A stretch of 64,000 nt of DNA from Firmicutes bacterium FC7 (lineage in GTDB: Bacteria > Bacillota > Clostridia > Tissierellales > Tissierellaceae), in the NCBI GenBank assembly GCA_022760735.1, contig JAKELU010000001.1, positions 142,541 through 206,540 of the forward strand. The letters run 5' to 3'. Positions within the stretch are counted from its first letter, which is position 1. Each line of letters starts with the position of its first letter. Under the pieces are notes generated by a model. The model was not told the origin of the DNA. It did not search any database and saw only the letters and a program-made list of their open reading frames with translations. The translations under genes and the position numbers were made by a program. Shown here piece by piece: positions 1-8,568 of this stretch.

Positions 1-1029
<1,029 letters not shown>

Positions 1030-1088
1030 TTAAATTTTACCTTAGTACACGATTTTAATATTAGTTTCCTAAAATTAATTTTCTTACT

Positions 1089-1117
1089 AATCTATCAAAT
1101 ATATTCACTAAAGTCAA
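1089..1117 (-). promoter_or_regulatory. guaB promoter
   Basis: On the minus strand TTGACT (1112-1117), a 17-nt spacer and TAGATT (1089-1094) form a sigma-A type promoter about 70 nt upstream of the guaB start. I see no purine-riboswitch core in the leader. Confidence 0.55.
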
Positions 1118-1118
1118 G

Positions 1119-1141
1119 AAAAAAAGAACCCTAAGGTTCTT
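1119..1141 (-). terminator. Terminator of the sigma operon
   Basis: The arms AAGAACC (1124-1130) and GGTTCTT (1135-1141) enclose a 4-nt loop and are followed on the minus strand by a T run. It closes the ECF sigma operon before guaB and overlaps the guaB -35 region. Confidence 0.8.
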
Positions 1142-1178
1142 ATATTTTACAAGCTTAAACTTTAGTTATTGATAAGTA

Positions 1179-1484
1179 TTATAGCATGGCCTTAAATTTT
1201 TCAATTATTCCAATTTCTGATAATGCATACAACCCCAAATTTGTAAAAAGAACAATAATGACTAAAAATATGCTAAATATATCATATTTTATAATGGTTT
1301 CATCATCTTTAGATTTAAATCTAAAGTATAATATTTCAGTGCCTAACAATATGAGCATCAACGGCCAAAGCTTCATTATCGTATTAATAGCTGTTATACC
1401 ACTAATTTGGGAAAAAAATATGATTAATCCAAGAACTATCAAAATTATTGCCATGGTATTTGTTCCAACTCTATATGTTTTCAT
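1179..1484 (-). CDS. Small membrane protein, LiaI/LiaF-TM-like
   Basis: A protein of about 101 residues with three or four hydrophobic segments, resembling the N-terminal membrane region of LiaI/LiaF-type envelope-stress proteins (motif LWPLMLILLGTEIL). The frame is open from 1502, but the Met at 1484 (MKTYRVGTN) is the more likely start because it shortens the overlap with the upstream gene to 14 nt. It is the last gene of the ECF sigma operon. It probably senses or protects the envelope, by analogy only. The homology is weak and the exact role is unknown. Confidence 0.65.
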   Translation of the reverse strand: MKTYRVGTNTMAIILIVLGLIIFFSQISGITAINTIMKLWPLMLILLGTEILYFRFKSKDDETIIKYDIFSIFLVIIVLFTNLGLYALSEIGIIEKFKAML

Positions 1485-2238
1485 CTTCCTCCTCCTCTTC
1501 ACTAACTTCTACTTTTACTTTTTTATTTTTATTTAGAATATATATCCCAGCAATTATAAATATTAGTGATACTATCGAAGTCTGTATATATGTCCTAATT
1601 CGATAATCTATCAAAGGATAAACAATCCTTTCAATAATAATTACAATACCTACGCCAATTAATCCATATCCTATCCATTCATGCTTTACTTTAGGCAGTT
1701 CAAATTTTTGATCTATTACTTCTTCCTTTCTTCCATCTACTATATGCAATGCATCAAAGAAACTATAGAACCAGATTAATGGTAAGATGAATAGCAGTAG
1801 AGATATGCCTAACCATCCCATAAAAAATATTGAGAAGAAAAATGCTGCCATTATTAATAAACCTTTCTTTTGGTATCCAAGGTACATATGACCTGCACCC
1901 GGTATAATTGATAGAGATAATGTTATAGTTTTTTTATTTAACTTTTGATCAGTATCAAAAGCGACTTCACCATTGTTATAAAGATGACTCATATTTATTT
2001 TATTTATACATGTAAACGAATCTATCAAAGCCACCAACCAAATAAGCGGATACCCTGCAACAAAGATAGCCATAAAATCTCCATTACCTGTAATTACTGA
2101 TAGTCCTATACTACCTAGTAATAAGCCTGCGAATATCATAAAAAATATTAAAGCTCTTTCTGCCAACCCTATATAAAAATGGGCTAATCCTGGTATAGCT
2201 GATAATATAAAGGCTGTAAATTTACTTTTTCTTTTCAT
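1471..2238 (-). CDS. Polytopic membrane protein with duplicated TM2-like unit
   Basis: A 255-residue integral membrane protein. Two halves repeat the same pattern: SAIPGLAHFYIGLAERALIF near residue 13 and SIIPGAGHMYLGYQKKGLLI near residue 110. Each is a Pro-Gly-x-Gly-His turn followed by a hydrophobic hairpin, as in TM2-type proteins, so the gene looks like an internal duplication. The C-terminus is acidic and cytosolic-looking (EVSEEEEEDENI). Its start overlaps the stop of the anti-sigma gene and its end overlaps the next gene, so translation is probably coupled. The function is unknown; envelope stress is inferred from the operon. Confidence 0.7.
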   Translation of the reverse strand: MKRKSKFTAFILSAIPGLAHFYIGLAERALIFFMIFAGLLLGSIGLSVITGNGDFMAIFVAGYPLIWLVALIDSFTCINKINMSHLYNNGEVAFDTDQKLNKKTITLSLSIIPGAGHMYLGYQKKGLLIMAAFFFSIFFMGWLGISLLLFILPLIWFYSFFDALHIVDGRKEEVIDQKFELPKVKHEWIGYGLIGVGIVIIIERIVYPLIDYRIRTYIQTSIVSLIFIIAGIYILNKNKKVKVEVSEEEEEDENI

Positions 2239-2726
2239 TATCTTTCCTCCTTGATTCTTTGATTATTTTCAATACTATACAAAAAACTTGAAGTCGAATT
2301 TACAATACTATTAGAAACATTAGCTATAAAATTAGGTCTTTTTTCAACAACTTGAATACTGGATGTAATTCTAGGCACAGCATCTACAAAATTTGTAAAA
2401 AATCCACTTAAACTCAAAATAATTGTAACTGATGCAACAGCAACATAAGTTCCAAATTGAAAACCAAAATTAGATTTTTTCTTTTGAATATTTTTAGCCT
2501 GTATATTTGCTACTTTAATTTCTGATATTTTATTCATGACTTTATTAGTAAAATCCTCTGGTATAGCAACATCAGCTACTTCAATTTCCTCTTTATCAAT
2601 TAGGGATAAAAAAATCTCCATACATATATCACAATTATATAGATGATTTTCCATCTCTTCTAATTTATCAACTGATAATGCTTTGTTCTTATAAAGCAAC
2701 CATTCTACATAATCATAATGTTTCAT
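2238..2726 (-). CDS. Anti-sigma factor with ZAS-type zinc finger
   Basis: A 162-residue single-pass membrane protein that should hold the adjacent ECF sigma factor inactive. The N-terminal cytosolic part has the zinc-binding anti-sigma signature HLYNCDIC near residues 28-35 (His-x3-Cys-x2-Cys). One transmembrane segment lies near residues 92-112, leaving an extracytoplasmic tail of about 50 residues. It overlaps the sigma gene by 14 nt, the usual arrangement for a cognate pair. The signal it senses cannot be read from the sequence. Confidence 0.85.
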   Translation of the reverse strand: MKHYDYVEWLLYKNKALSVDKLEEMENHLYNCDICMEIFLSLIDKEEIEVADVAIPEDFTNKVMNKISEIKVANIQAKNIQKKKSNFGFQFGTYVAVASVTIILSLSGFFTNFVDAVPRITSSIQVVEKRPNFIANVSNSIVNSTSSFLYSIENNQRIKEER

Positions 2727-3267
2727 TTTTATCCCTCCATTTCTCTTTAATTAACAGCTTTGCCCTATATAACCTTGATGCTATTGTTTTTATGCTAACA
2801 TTCTCATCCTTAGCAATTTCTTCATATGATTTCTCTTGAAAATAAAATTTAATAAGTACATCTTTATAAATTTCAGGAATGCTGTTTAAAATATTTAATA
2901 TTTCTCTCTTATTTTCCATTTCTACTAAATGCAATTCCGGAAGATTTATACTATCCTGAACACTTTCAATTTTTTCTACTTCAAGATTTACTTCATTCTG
3001 CTTAGCCTTTTTCTTTCTTAAAAAATCAATTGATTTATTTGTGGCTATTCTGCCTATCCATGCCTTAAAGTTATCATTATCATAGTGGGGTAGGGAAACA
3101 TAGACTTGTAAGAATACTTCTTGAGCAATATTCTCTACTTCATTGTAATCCTTGAGGAAATTAAGTATTATTGCAAAAACATATTTTTTATATACTTCAA
3201 TTAATTTTGAAAATGACTCTTCATCTCCTAATTTTGCCTTTTCTATCAACAAGACTTCATTATCCAT
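2713..3267 (-). CDS. ECF-type RNA polymerase sigma factor
   Basis: A 184-residue extracytoplasmic-function sigma factor. Region 2 is at about residues 10-80 (FSKLIEVYKKYVFAI, AQEVFLQVYVSLPHYD, FKAWIGRIATNKSIDFLRKK) and region 4 at about 120-175 (EIYKDVLIKFYFQEKSYEEI, then SIKTIASRLYRAKLLI). An acidic linker separates them. The start at 3267 has a strong GGAGGGGAG site upstream. It heads an operon of sigma, anti-sigma and two membrane proteins. Its promoter motif recurs upstream of the NlpC/P60-like gene at 3925, which suggests autoregulation and at least one other target. Confidence 0.92.
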   Translation of the reverse strand: MDNEVLLIEKAKLGDEESFSKLIEVYKKYVFAIILNFLKDYNEVENIAQEVFLQVYVSLPHYDNDNFKAWIGRIATNKSIDFLRKKKAKQNEVNLEVEKIESVQDSINLPELHLVEMENKREILNILNSIPEIYKDVLIKFYFQEKSYEEIAKDENVSIKTIASRLYRAKLLIKEKWRDKNETL

Positions 3268-3292
3268 GTCTCCCCTCCTTCCTACATTAATA

Positions 3293-3321
3293 ATAACGGA
3301 ATAATTTTAAAAAGTACTGCA
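3293..3321 (-). promoter_or_regulatory. Putative ECF promoter of the sigma operon
   Basis: On the minus strand TGCAGTAC (3314-3321), a 15-nt spacer and CGTTAT (3293-3298) lie 26 bp upstream of the sigma start codon. The same elements at the same spacing occur at 4032-4060. The CGTT-type -10 fits ECF promoters. Confidence 0.6.
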
Positions 3322-3330
3322 AAAATATTA

Positions 3331-3360
3331 AAAAAAGAAGAAGAATTTTTTTCTTCTTCT
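3331..3360 (-). terminator. Terminator of the NlpC/P60-like gene
   Basis: A 10-bp perfect stem, AGAAGAAGAA (3336-3345) with TTCTTCTTCT (3351-3360), has a 5-nt loop and a T run on the minus strand. The stop codon at 3359-3361 lies in the stem. Confidence 0.85.
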
Positions 3361-3925
3361 AAAAGTTTGTAGATACTCTATTTGAATATTCATAGTAATA
3401 TTTTTTTAAATAACCCTCATATATCATTTCTAATTCTTCACAACTTCTAAAATCAATCGGTGCAGTTAAGCTCGGATTCTTATCTATTAATTTTATTCCA
3501 CTGTTTAATAAAACCTCTGATACAAATTGTGAGCAGAAATACTTGTATTTCCTACGTAACGGAAAATTAAATGCTGCACTCATTACTCCTAATAGATTAT
3601 ATCCATATTTATCTTTTTCTTTCTTAAACTTCTCTAATTCACTTTTTAATTTTTTATATTGTTCTTCATCAATTTCTAAAGAATATAGGGCACAGGTGGT
3701 TTTTGGAAATCTACCATATGTTCCATTCACTATATCTTCCTTCACAAATCCTCCTATAATTGGATTATATGGATTGATTCTTCCAAAGCTATATAGCTCA
3801 TTTAATTCCTTATCCAATGCTATGGATACATGAGTATATATAGCTTTTGAAAAAATATTAATCAATTTTGAAAAAATTGAACCACTATGTGATAATAATA
3901 TATAAATCTTATGATTTGTTTCCAT
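3359..3925 (-). CDS. YiiX-like permuted NlpC/P60 cysteine hydrolase
   Basis: A protein of about 188 residues of the permuted papain-like (YiiX/YebB) NlpC/P60 group. The presumed catalytic His is in IYTHVSIAL (near residue 30) and the Cys is in YKYFCSQFVSEVLLNSG (near residue 130), the His-before-Cys order expected for permuted members. I start it at 3925 (METNHKIYIL) because an AGAGGTG site sits 6 nt upstream; the frame is open to 3961. No signal peptide is seen. The substrate is unknown. The promoter matches that of the ECF sigma operon, so it may belong to the same stress response. Confidence 0.75.
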   Translation of the reverse strand: METNHKIYILLSHSGSIFSKLINIFSKAIYTHVSIALDKELNELYSFGRINPYNPIIGGFVKEDIVNGTYGRFPKTTCALYSLEIDEEQYKKLKSELEKFKKEKDKYGYNLLGVMSAAFNFPLRRKYKYFCSQFVSEVLLNSGIKLIDKNPSLTAPIDFRSCEELEMIYEGYLKKYYYEYSNRVSTNF

Positions 3926-4031
3926 TGATACACCTCTATAAAATAAATATAATTGCATCAAATAACCTGCTATAATATGTTATCAGCTTCTAACAAAAAA
4001 GTTAACACCTTTTTTTGAAAGTTCATTTATA

Positions 4032-4060
4032 TTAACGAAGAATAATAAAAAAGTACTGCA
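4032..4060 (-). promoter_or_regulatory. Putative ECF promoter of the NlpC/P60-like gene
   Basis: On the minus strand TGCAGTAC (4053-4060), a 15-nt spacer and CGTTAA (4032-4037). It duplicates the promoter upstream of the sigma gene in sequence and exact spacing, and leaves a leader of about 100 nt before the start at 3925. Confidence 0.55.
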
Positions 4061-4117
4061 AAAAAGACATAAAAAATTTGAGTGATGCTATGACCACTCA
4101 ATAGTTAATTAAAAATT

Positions 4118-4262
4118 TTATTCTTCATTCATTGACATTGTAATCAAAGGCCTGTTCGAGTATTTTGTCTACATCTCTAATGTAGCATCTAATAGAGTAA
4201 TTACATCCTCAGTTGGTTTTGGGCATAACAGCTCCGATACTAATTTATTAATTTCTATATAA
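4118..4262 (-). pseudogene. aroD: Remnant of type I 3-dehydroquinate dehydratase
   Basis: Reading the minus strand gives TEDVITLLDATLEM, an in-frame TAG at 4169-4171, then TKYSNRPLITMSM and a stop at 4118. This matches the conserved stretch of class I dehydroquinases that runs into the ITMSMG strand. Nothing upstream or downstream extends it into a full gene of about 250 residues. It sits beside a gene set holding a shikimate/quinate dehydrogenase and a dehydroshikimate-dehydratase-like protein. The enzyme was probably once encoded here and then lost. Confidence 0.7.
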
Positions 4263-4307
4263 TAATCATCTAATATTTACTTATGTCCTCCCTCTTTATG
4301 GGTTCTC

Positions 4308-5468
4308 CTATTGTGTCTCCTTCAATTTTACAACAAACCAAATAGATAACAATCCAATAACTCCAACTGCAGAAAAACCAACGGTTAATCCATAACTATC
4401 TGCTATTGCCCCTAATATCATAGGACCTATTATCATGCCCACTCCATATGTAGCTTGAAAAAATCCCATAGTTGTAGACATTAGATGACTTTCTACCCCT
4501 TTTACTACCATTGCCATTAATATTGAAAAGGTAATTGCTGAACCAATACCACTCAATATTTGAATAATATAGAGAGTATATATATTTGGTGTAAAAGGTG
4601 TTATTACGCATATTATAACAGAAAGTATAAATCCTAGCAGTAATGTTTTCTTTTCTCCAAATTTTGTTGTAAATACAGTACCAGAAAGAATGGAAAACAA
4701 AATCTGTGGTAGAATATTCAAAGTTGATAAATAACTAAGTTGTAAACTATCTGCACCAAGATTTGTTGCGACTATTGGCGTAAAACCAAAAGTAGTAGAA
4801 TAGGTAATAAATTGGGTAATACATCCTAAGAAAGATATTTGTAAGACATGCTTATTCTCAACTACGGTTAAAATACCCGGTTTATTTGACTCATTTACTG
4901 TTTCTACTTGCTCTTCCTTTACAAAAAAACCCATTAACAATGAGACTAGTGCTACAATAGCACAAAAGAAAAATAGGTTTCTAACTCCTATGGAGATTGC
5001 AATAAATCCACCAATAAACATTCCAATTAATTGACCAATTTTACAATTGGAATTAACAATCCCTACCGCCTTTGCAGATTCGTTCTGCCTAAAATAGCTT
5101 ATGAATAATACAGTAAAGTTTACCCAAGTAGCTGAAGCAACCCCTGCTAAAAATCTCGCCAGTACTAATGTATACGGATTCGGTATAAAATAAACAATTA
5201 TACTGCTTATAAATGCGCATAGTATGCCAAATAATATAAAAGTTTTACGATTCATAAGCTTGTCTGATAAAATTCCGATTGGGATTCTTAGAACAGTCTG
5301 ACTTAATCCATAAGCACCTCCAATTATACCAATTAGTTTATATGAAGCACCTAATTCCTCGGCATAGCTTGCTAATTGAGGTACATAAGCATACATGGAA
5401 AACCAAAATAAAATCATAACTATAGAAAAATATGTTTTTTTACTGTTTATGTTTATGGATGTATCCAT
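4308..5468 (-). CDS. MFS transporter
   Basis: A 386-residue major facilitator permease with about twelve hydrophobic segments in two halves. The loop after helix 2 carries the usual signature (LRIPIGILSDKLMNRKTFI), and a second copy of the pattern lies near residue 260. The ATG at 5468 is chosen because AAAGGAGTG lies just upstream; the frame is open to 5501, but those codons include the binding site. It follows the IclR regulator and a 13-bp palindrome, so IclR control is plausible. A small carboxylate or hydroaromatic acid is an inferred substrate only. Confidence 0.85.
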   Translation of the reverse strand: MDTSININSKKTYFSIVMILFWFSMYAYVPQLASYAEELGASYKLIGIIGGAYGLSQTVLRIPIGILSDKLMNRKTFILFGILCAFISSIIVYFIPNPYTLVLARFLAGVASATWVNFTVLFISYFRQNESAKAVGIVNSNCKIGQLIGMFIGGFIAISIGVRNLFFFCAIVALVSLLMGFFVKEEQVETVNESNKPGILTVVENKHVLQISFLGCITQFITYSTTFGFTPIVATNLGADSLQLSYLSTLNILPQILFSILSGTVFTTKFGEKKTLLLGFILSVIICVITPFTPNIYTLYIIQILSGIGSAITFSILMAMVVKGVESHLMSTTMGFFQATYGVGMIIGPMILGAIADSYGLTVGFSAVGVIGLLSIWFVVKLKETQ

Positions 5469-5502
5469 TATCCGCACTCCTTTATTGTTGTAAAAATCCA
5501 AA

Positions 5503-5533
5503 TAAGCTACTATAGATATACTATAGTAGCTTA
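5503..5533. promoter_or_regulatory. 13-bp perfect palindrome between iclR and MFS gene
   Basis: TAAGCTACTATAG (5503-5515) and its complement (5521-5533) flank a 5-nt loop ATATA. It lies between the iclR stop (5545) and the MFS ribosome binding site. It could terminate iclR or act as an operator. The T run that follows on the minus strand is weak, so I do not decide between these. Confidence 0.6.
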
Positions 5534-5544
5534 AGTTAGTACTT

Positions 5545-6333
5545 TTACTCTAAAAACGCTGATCTTTTTATTCTATAACCAAGTTTATGGGAAATACTTT
5601 GTGCAGCCTCAGTAACCAAATTTGTATAGCTTGTAGTATCCTTTGGAAATCTATATACTGGTCCTGAAATTGATATACATCCTATTACTCTATTTGCATT
5701 AAATATTGGTGCTGCAACACAACCTATTTCTACAAACTTCTCTCCCATACTCACGGAATATCCTTTTCTTCGAATTTCCCTTAAATCATTGATAAATTCA
5801 TCAGGATCAACAACAGTTTTATCAGTAAACTGTTTTAGTTCCTTAATCATTTCATCCCATACACTTTCATCTAAAAATGCAAGAATTGATCTCCCTGTTG
5901 CTCCTGCCCAAATAGGGAATCTTTCCCCTACCTGAACTGTCTGTTTGATTGGCATAGGACTTGGAACCTGTGCTATACATACTCTATCATAGTTTTCAAG
6001 TAGATATAGATTACTAGTCTCATTTGTAAGCTTTGTCATCTTCTCCATAAAAGGTAGACTTATGGATCTAATATCCAAGCTTTCCTTTGCTACTATACCA
6101 AGCAAATATATACTATGTCCCAACTTATATTTCATTGTATCTGGATCTCTTATTAAGAAACCTTCGTTTTCCAAAGTTGAAAGAATTCTTGATGTGGTTG
6201 ACTTTGGCAAAGATATTTTATCTACAATTTCTGAGAATGTTAATTCCTTATTGTCCCAATCAAAGCATTGTAAAATATTTAAAGCTCTTTGTACTGATCT
6301 AATGCCCGAATCTTTTGTCGTATTCTTCTCCAC
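5545..6333 (-). CDS. IclR family transcriptional regulator
   Basis: A 262-residue regulator. The N-terminal winged helix spans about residues 10-75 (ALNILQCFDWDNKELTFSEI, then SLPKSTTSRILSTLENEGFL). The effector-binding domain follows, with PIWAGATGRSILAFL and GCVAAPIFNANRVIGCISISGP typical of the family. The start is GTG at 6333 behind AAGGAAG. Palindromes of the IclR type (TGRAA...TTCC) lie on its own promoter, on the dctQ promoter and on the TIM-barrel gene promoter, so it is the likely regulator of the whole block. The effector is unknown, probably the imported acid or a derivative. Confidence 0.92.
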   Translation of the reverse strand: MEKNTTKDSGIRSVQRALNILQCFDWDNKELTFSEIVDKISLPKSTTSRILSTLENEGFLIRDPDTMKYKLGHSIYLLGIVAKESLDIRSISLPFMEKMTKLTNETSNLYLLENYDRVCIAQVPSPMPIKQTVQVGERFPIWAGATGRSILAFLDESVWDEMIKELKQFTDKTVVDPDEFINDLREIRRKGYSVSMGEKFVEIGCVAAPIFNANRVIGCISISGPVYRFPKDTTSYTNLVTEAAQSISHKLGYRIKRSAFLE

Positions 6334-6375
6334 TCTAACACTTCCTTAGATTTAATATACAACCTCTATAAAATG

Positions 6376-6424
6376 CGGAACTCATTTCCATGATAATGTT
6401 AACATAAAGAGAAATCGTTGTCAA
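6376..6424 (-). promoter_or_regulatory. iclR promoter with IclR-type operator
   Basis: On the minus strand TTGACA (6419-6424), a 17-nt spacer and TAACAT (6396-6401). Just downstream is TGGAAATGAGTTCCG (6376-6390), a near match to the known IclR-type palindrome TGGAAATNATTTCCA. This fits autoregulation. Confidence 0.65.
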
Positions 6425-6503
6425 TTAAGCATGTAAAGTTGTATTTAAAAAATCTTATCATAGAAGTAACTAACCAATAGCGGGATCTTCAAAAGAGCAA
6501 CTT

Positions 6504-7367
6504 TTATTTTCCAAATATTTCTTTCTTAATTAAGTCTACAGGCATGTCTTTTTCAGTCCATATATTAAAAGCTATTGCTCCCTGCCAAATCATCATCATA
6601 AGACCATTCATATATCTTACACCAGCTTGTTCAGCTATTTTTAATAACTTAGTTTGATCTGGATCGTATACTATATCTGCAACAAAAATATCCTTTGGTA
6701 ACTGATCAGGTGATGATATAATTGCTTGGTCAATCGTTGCTTTCATACCCAATGATGTACAGTTAACTAGTACAGTGGCATCCTTAATTTCCTCAACCAA
6801 TTTTGCCTCATCCATCGCTTCAGCTCTTGCTTTACAAGTTGGAATATTGTTATTGATATTGTCAGTTATAGCTTTAGCATTTTCAATGGTTCTGTTGAAA
6901 AGTACCAACTCTCCAGCTCCATCATAAGCAAGTTGAGTAGCTACTGCTCTTGCAGCACCACCAGCGCCAGCTAATACAATTTTCTTGCCTTTAAAGTTAA
7001 CTCCGTTTTCCTCTAATGCTTTAACAAAGCCTTTACCATCAGTATTATATCCTGTTATTTTTCCATCTTCATCTATTTTAATAGTATTTACCGAACCAAT
7101 TATTTTAGCATCTGGAGAAATATGATCTAGGTATTCTACAACCTTAGTTTTGTGCGGCATTGTTATATTGCCACCTTTGGCTCCAAGTACTCTCAAAGCA
7201 TCTAAGGCTTCCTTTATTTTCCCATCTTGAACCTCAAAGGCTAAGTATACATGGTCCAAGCCTAAAGCCTCAAATGATGTATTATGCATATGAGGTGATT
7301 TACTGTGTTTCAACGGATAACCTATTAATCCTAATAATGTAGTTGTACCTTGAATTCTATTTGCCAT
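6504..7367 (-). CDS. Shikimate/quinate 5-dehydrogenase family protein
   Basis: A 287-residue member of the AroE/YdiB family, which reversibly oxidises shikimate or quinate with NAD(P). The substrate pocket motifs are visible: SKSPHMHNTSFEALGLDHVY near residue 22, the catalytic lysine in TMPHKTKVV near residue 70, and NTDGKGF near residue 108. The Rossmann glycine motif GAGGAARAVATQ is near residue 132. It is the last gene of the TRAP operon, next to the IclR gene rather than other aro genes. That context suggests a catabolic role on imported hydroaromatic acid rather than chorismate synthesis. Cofactor preference cannot be decided here. Confidence 0.9.
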   Translation of the reverse strand: MANRIQGTTTLLGLIGYPLKHSKSPHMHNTSFEALGLDHVYLAFEVQDGKIKEALDALRVLGAKGGNITMPHKTKVVEYLDHISPDAKIIGSVNTIKIDEDGKITGYNTDGKGFVKALEENGVNFKGKKIVLAGAGGAARAVATQLAYDGAGELVLFNRTIENAKAITDNINNNIPTCKARAEAMDEAKLVEEIKDATVLVNCTSLGMKATIDQAIISSPDQLPKDIFVADIVYDPDQTKLLKIAEQAGVRYMNGLMMMIWQGAIAFNIWTEKDMPVDLIKKEIFGK

Positions 7368-7420
7368 TTAAAAACCCCCCATTTATTTTTAAATCTTTAA
7401 TTTATTTATATAGGATATTA

Positions 7421-7457
7421 TATAAGCAGAAGATAGAATTGGTATCTTCTGCTTATA
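7421..7457. terminator. 15-bp perfect hairpin between dctP and aroE-like gene
   Basis: TATAAGCAGAAGATA (7421-7435) pairs perfectly with 7443-7457 around a 7-nt loop. No T run follows on the minus strand. It may act as an RNA stabiliser or attenuator that keeps dctP transcript above that of the aroE-like gene, as is common after solute-binding protein genes. Confidence 0.6.
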
Positions 7458-7472
7458 AGAGCCTACCTTGGA

Positions 7473-8540
7473 TTATTTAGATGCTTTTTCAACTTCATTT
7501 AATAAACTTTCAACTAGTTCGTCTCCAACTGCACCTTTTATAGTGCTATAAACTCCTTCTGCTCTTGCAGCCATTTCTGCCTTTAATTCATCACTTAAGT
7601 CCACGATTTCAGAACCGCTAGATGTGATTATATTAACTCTATCTTGAACTCTTGCATCAGCTTGTTCTCTAGCCCATACTTTTGCTTCTTGAGCCGCATC
7701 TAATACTGCTTGTTGCTCTTCAGCTGTTAAGCTATCAAATACTTGTGGACTACCAACTAATGCTAATAAGTGTAATAAGTGATTAGTATTGATTACATAT
7801 TTTTGTTGCTCATATAATTTTGCTGAAACAATAACTTCATATGGATTTTCTTGAGCATCAATTGTTCCTTGTTGTAATCCAATATAAACTTCTGCGAAAG
7901 CCATTGGTGTAGGGTTAGCTCCTAGAGCTTTCCAATACTCTAAGTGATATGGATTTTCCATAGTTCTTATCTTTTGACCTTGGAAATCATCTATCTTTTC
8001 AACTTTAATATTTGAAGTCATTGTTCTAAAGCCTTGATCAGCGTATGCTAAAAGTTTTATATTATTTTCTTCATATTTTTTCGCAATTGTATCAAAGAAT
8101 GGTCCATCAAGTACAGTTCTAGCAACTTGAGCATTTACGAATAAGTTTGGTAAATCAAATACAGCTAACTCTGGAACAAAATTTACTTGAGGAGCTGTGT
8201 TTTGTACTACAAAAGCTATATCTCCATTTTGTACACTTTCAAGAATTTCTCTGTCTCCACCTAACGTACCATTTGAGTAAACATCTATTTTTATAGAACC
8301 ATTTGTTTTTTCATTAACTAATTCTGCAAATTTATCTGCAAATAAGTAAGTAACTGTATCTTCCGGACTGTCTATTGCAAGGTTATAAATCTTTGTTTCT
8401 GCAGATGATGTAGAGTTTCCACTAGTAGGCTCAGCACCACCACTTTTACTTCCACCATTTCCACCACTACATCCTGCAAGTGAAACTGCTAGTAATACTA
8501 ATGATAAAGATAAACTAATAAATTTCTTAAATTTTCTCAT
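7473..8540 (-). CDS. TRAP transporter solute-binding protein DctP
   Basis: A 355-residue substrate-binding lipoprotein of a tripartite ATP-independent transporter. The N-terminal signal ends in the lipobox LAGC near residue 24, followed by a Gly/Ser-rich linker, so it is anchored outside the membrane. The DctP fold shows IDVYSNGTLGGDREILESVQ near residue 103, and the ligand-gating arginine is expected in KIRTMENPYHLEYWKALGANP (here QGQKIRTMENP). TRAP systems import organic acids with sodium. The neighbouring AroE-like and dehydroshikimate-dehydratase-like genes hint at a hydroaromatic or related carboxylate as ligand. Confidence 0.93.
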   Translation of the reverse strand: MRKFKKFISLSLSLVLLAVSLAGCSGGNGGSKSGGAEPTSGNSTSSAETKIYNLAIDSPEDTVTYLFADKFAELVNEKTNGSIKIDVYSNGTLGGDREILESVQNGDIAFVVQNTAPQVNFVPELAVFDLPNLFVNAQVARTVLDGPFFDTIAKKYEENNIKLLAYADQGFRTMTSNIKVEKIDDFQGQKIRTMENPYHLEYWKALGANPTPMAFAEVYIGLQQGTIDAQENPYEVIVSAKLYEQQKYVINTNHLLHLLALVGSPQVFDSLTAEEQQAVLDAAQEAKVWAREQADARVQDRVNIITSSGSEIVDLSDELKAEMAARAEGVYSTIKGAVGDELVESLLNEVEKASK

Positions 8541-8568
8541 TTTATCCTTCCTTTCTTTTTTATATTAA

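Noticed and set aside
1186-1536. 116-residue plus-strand reading frame
   Set aside because: Antisense to two overlapping membrane protein genes; hydrophobicity is a mirror effect of AT-rich coding DNA.
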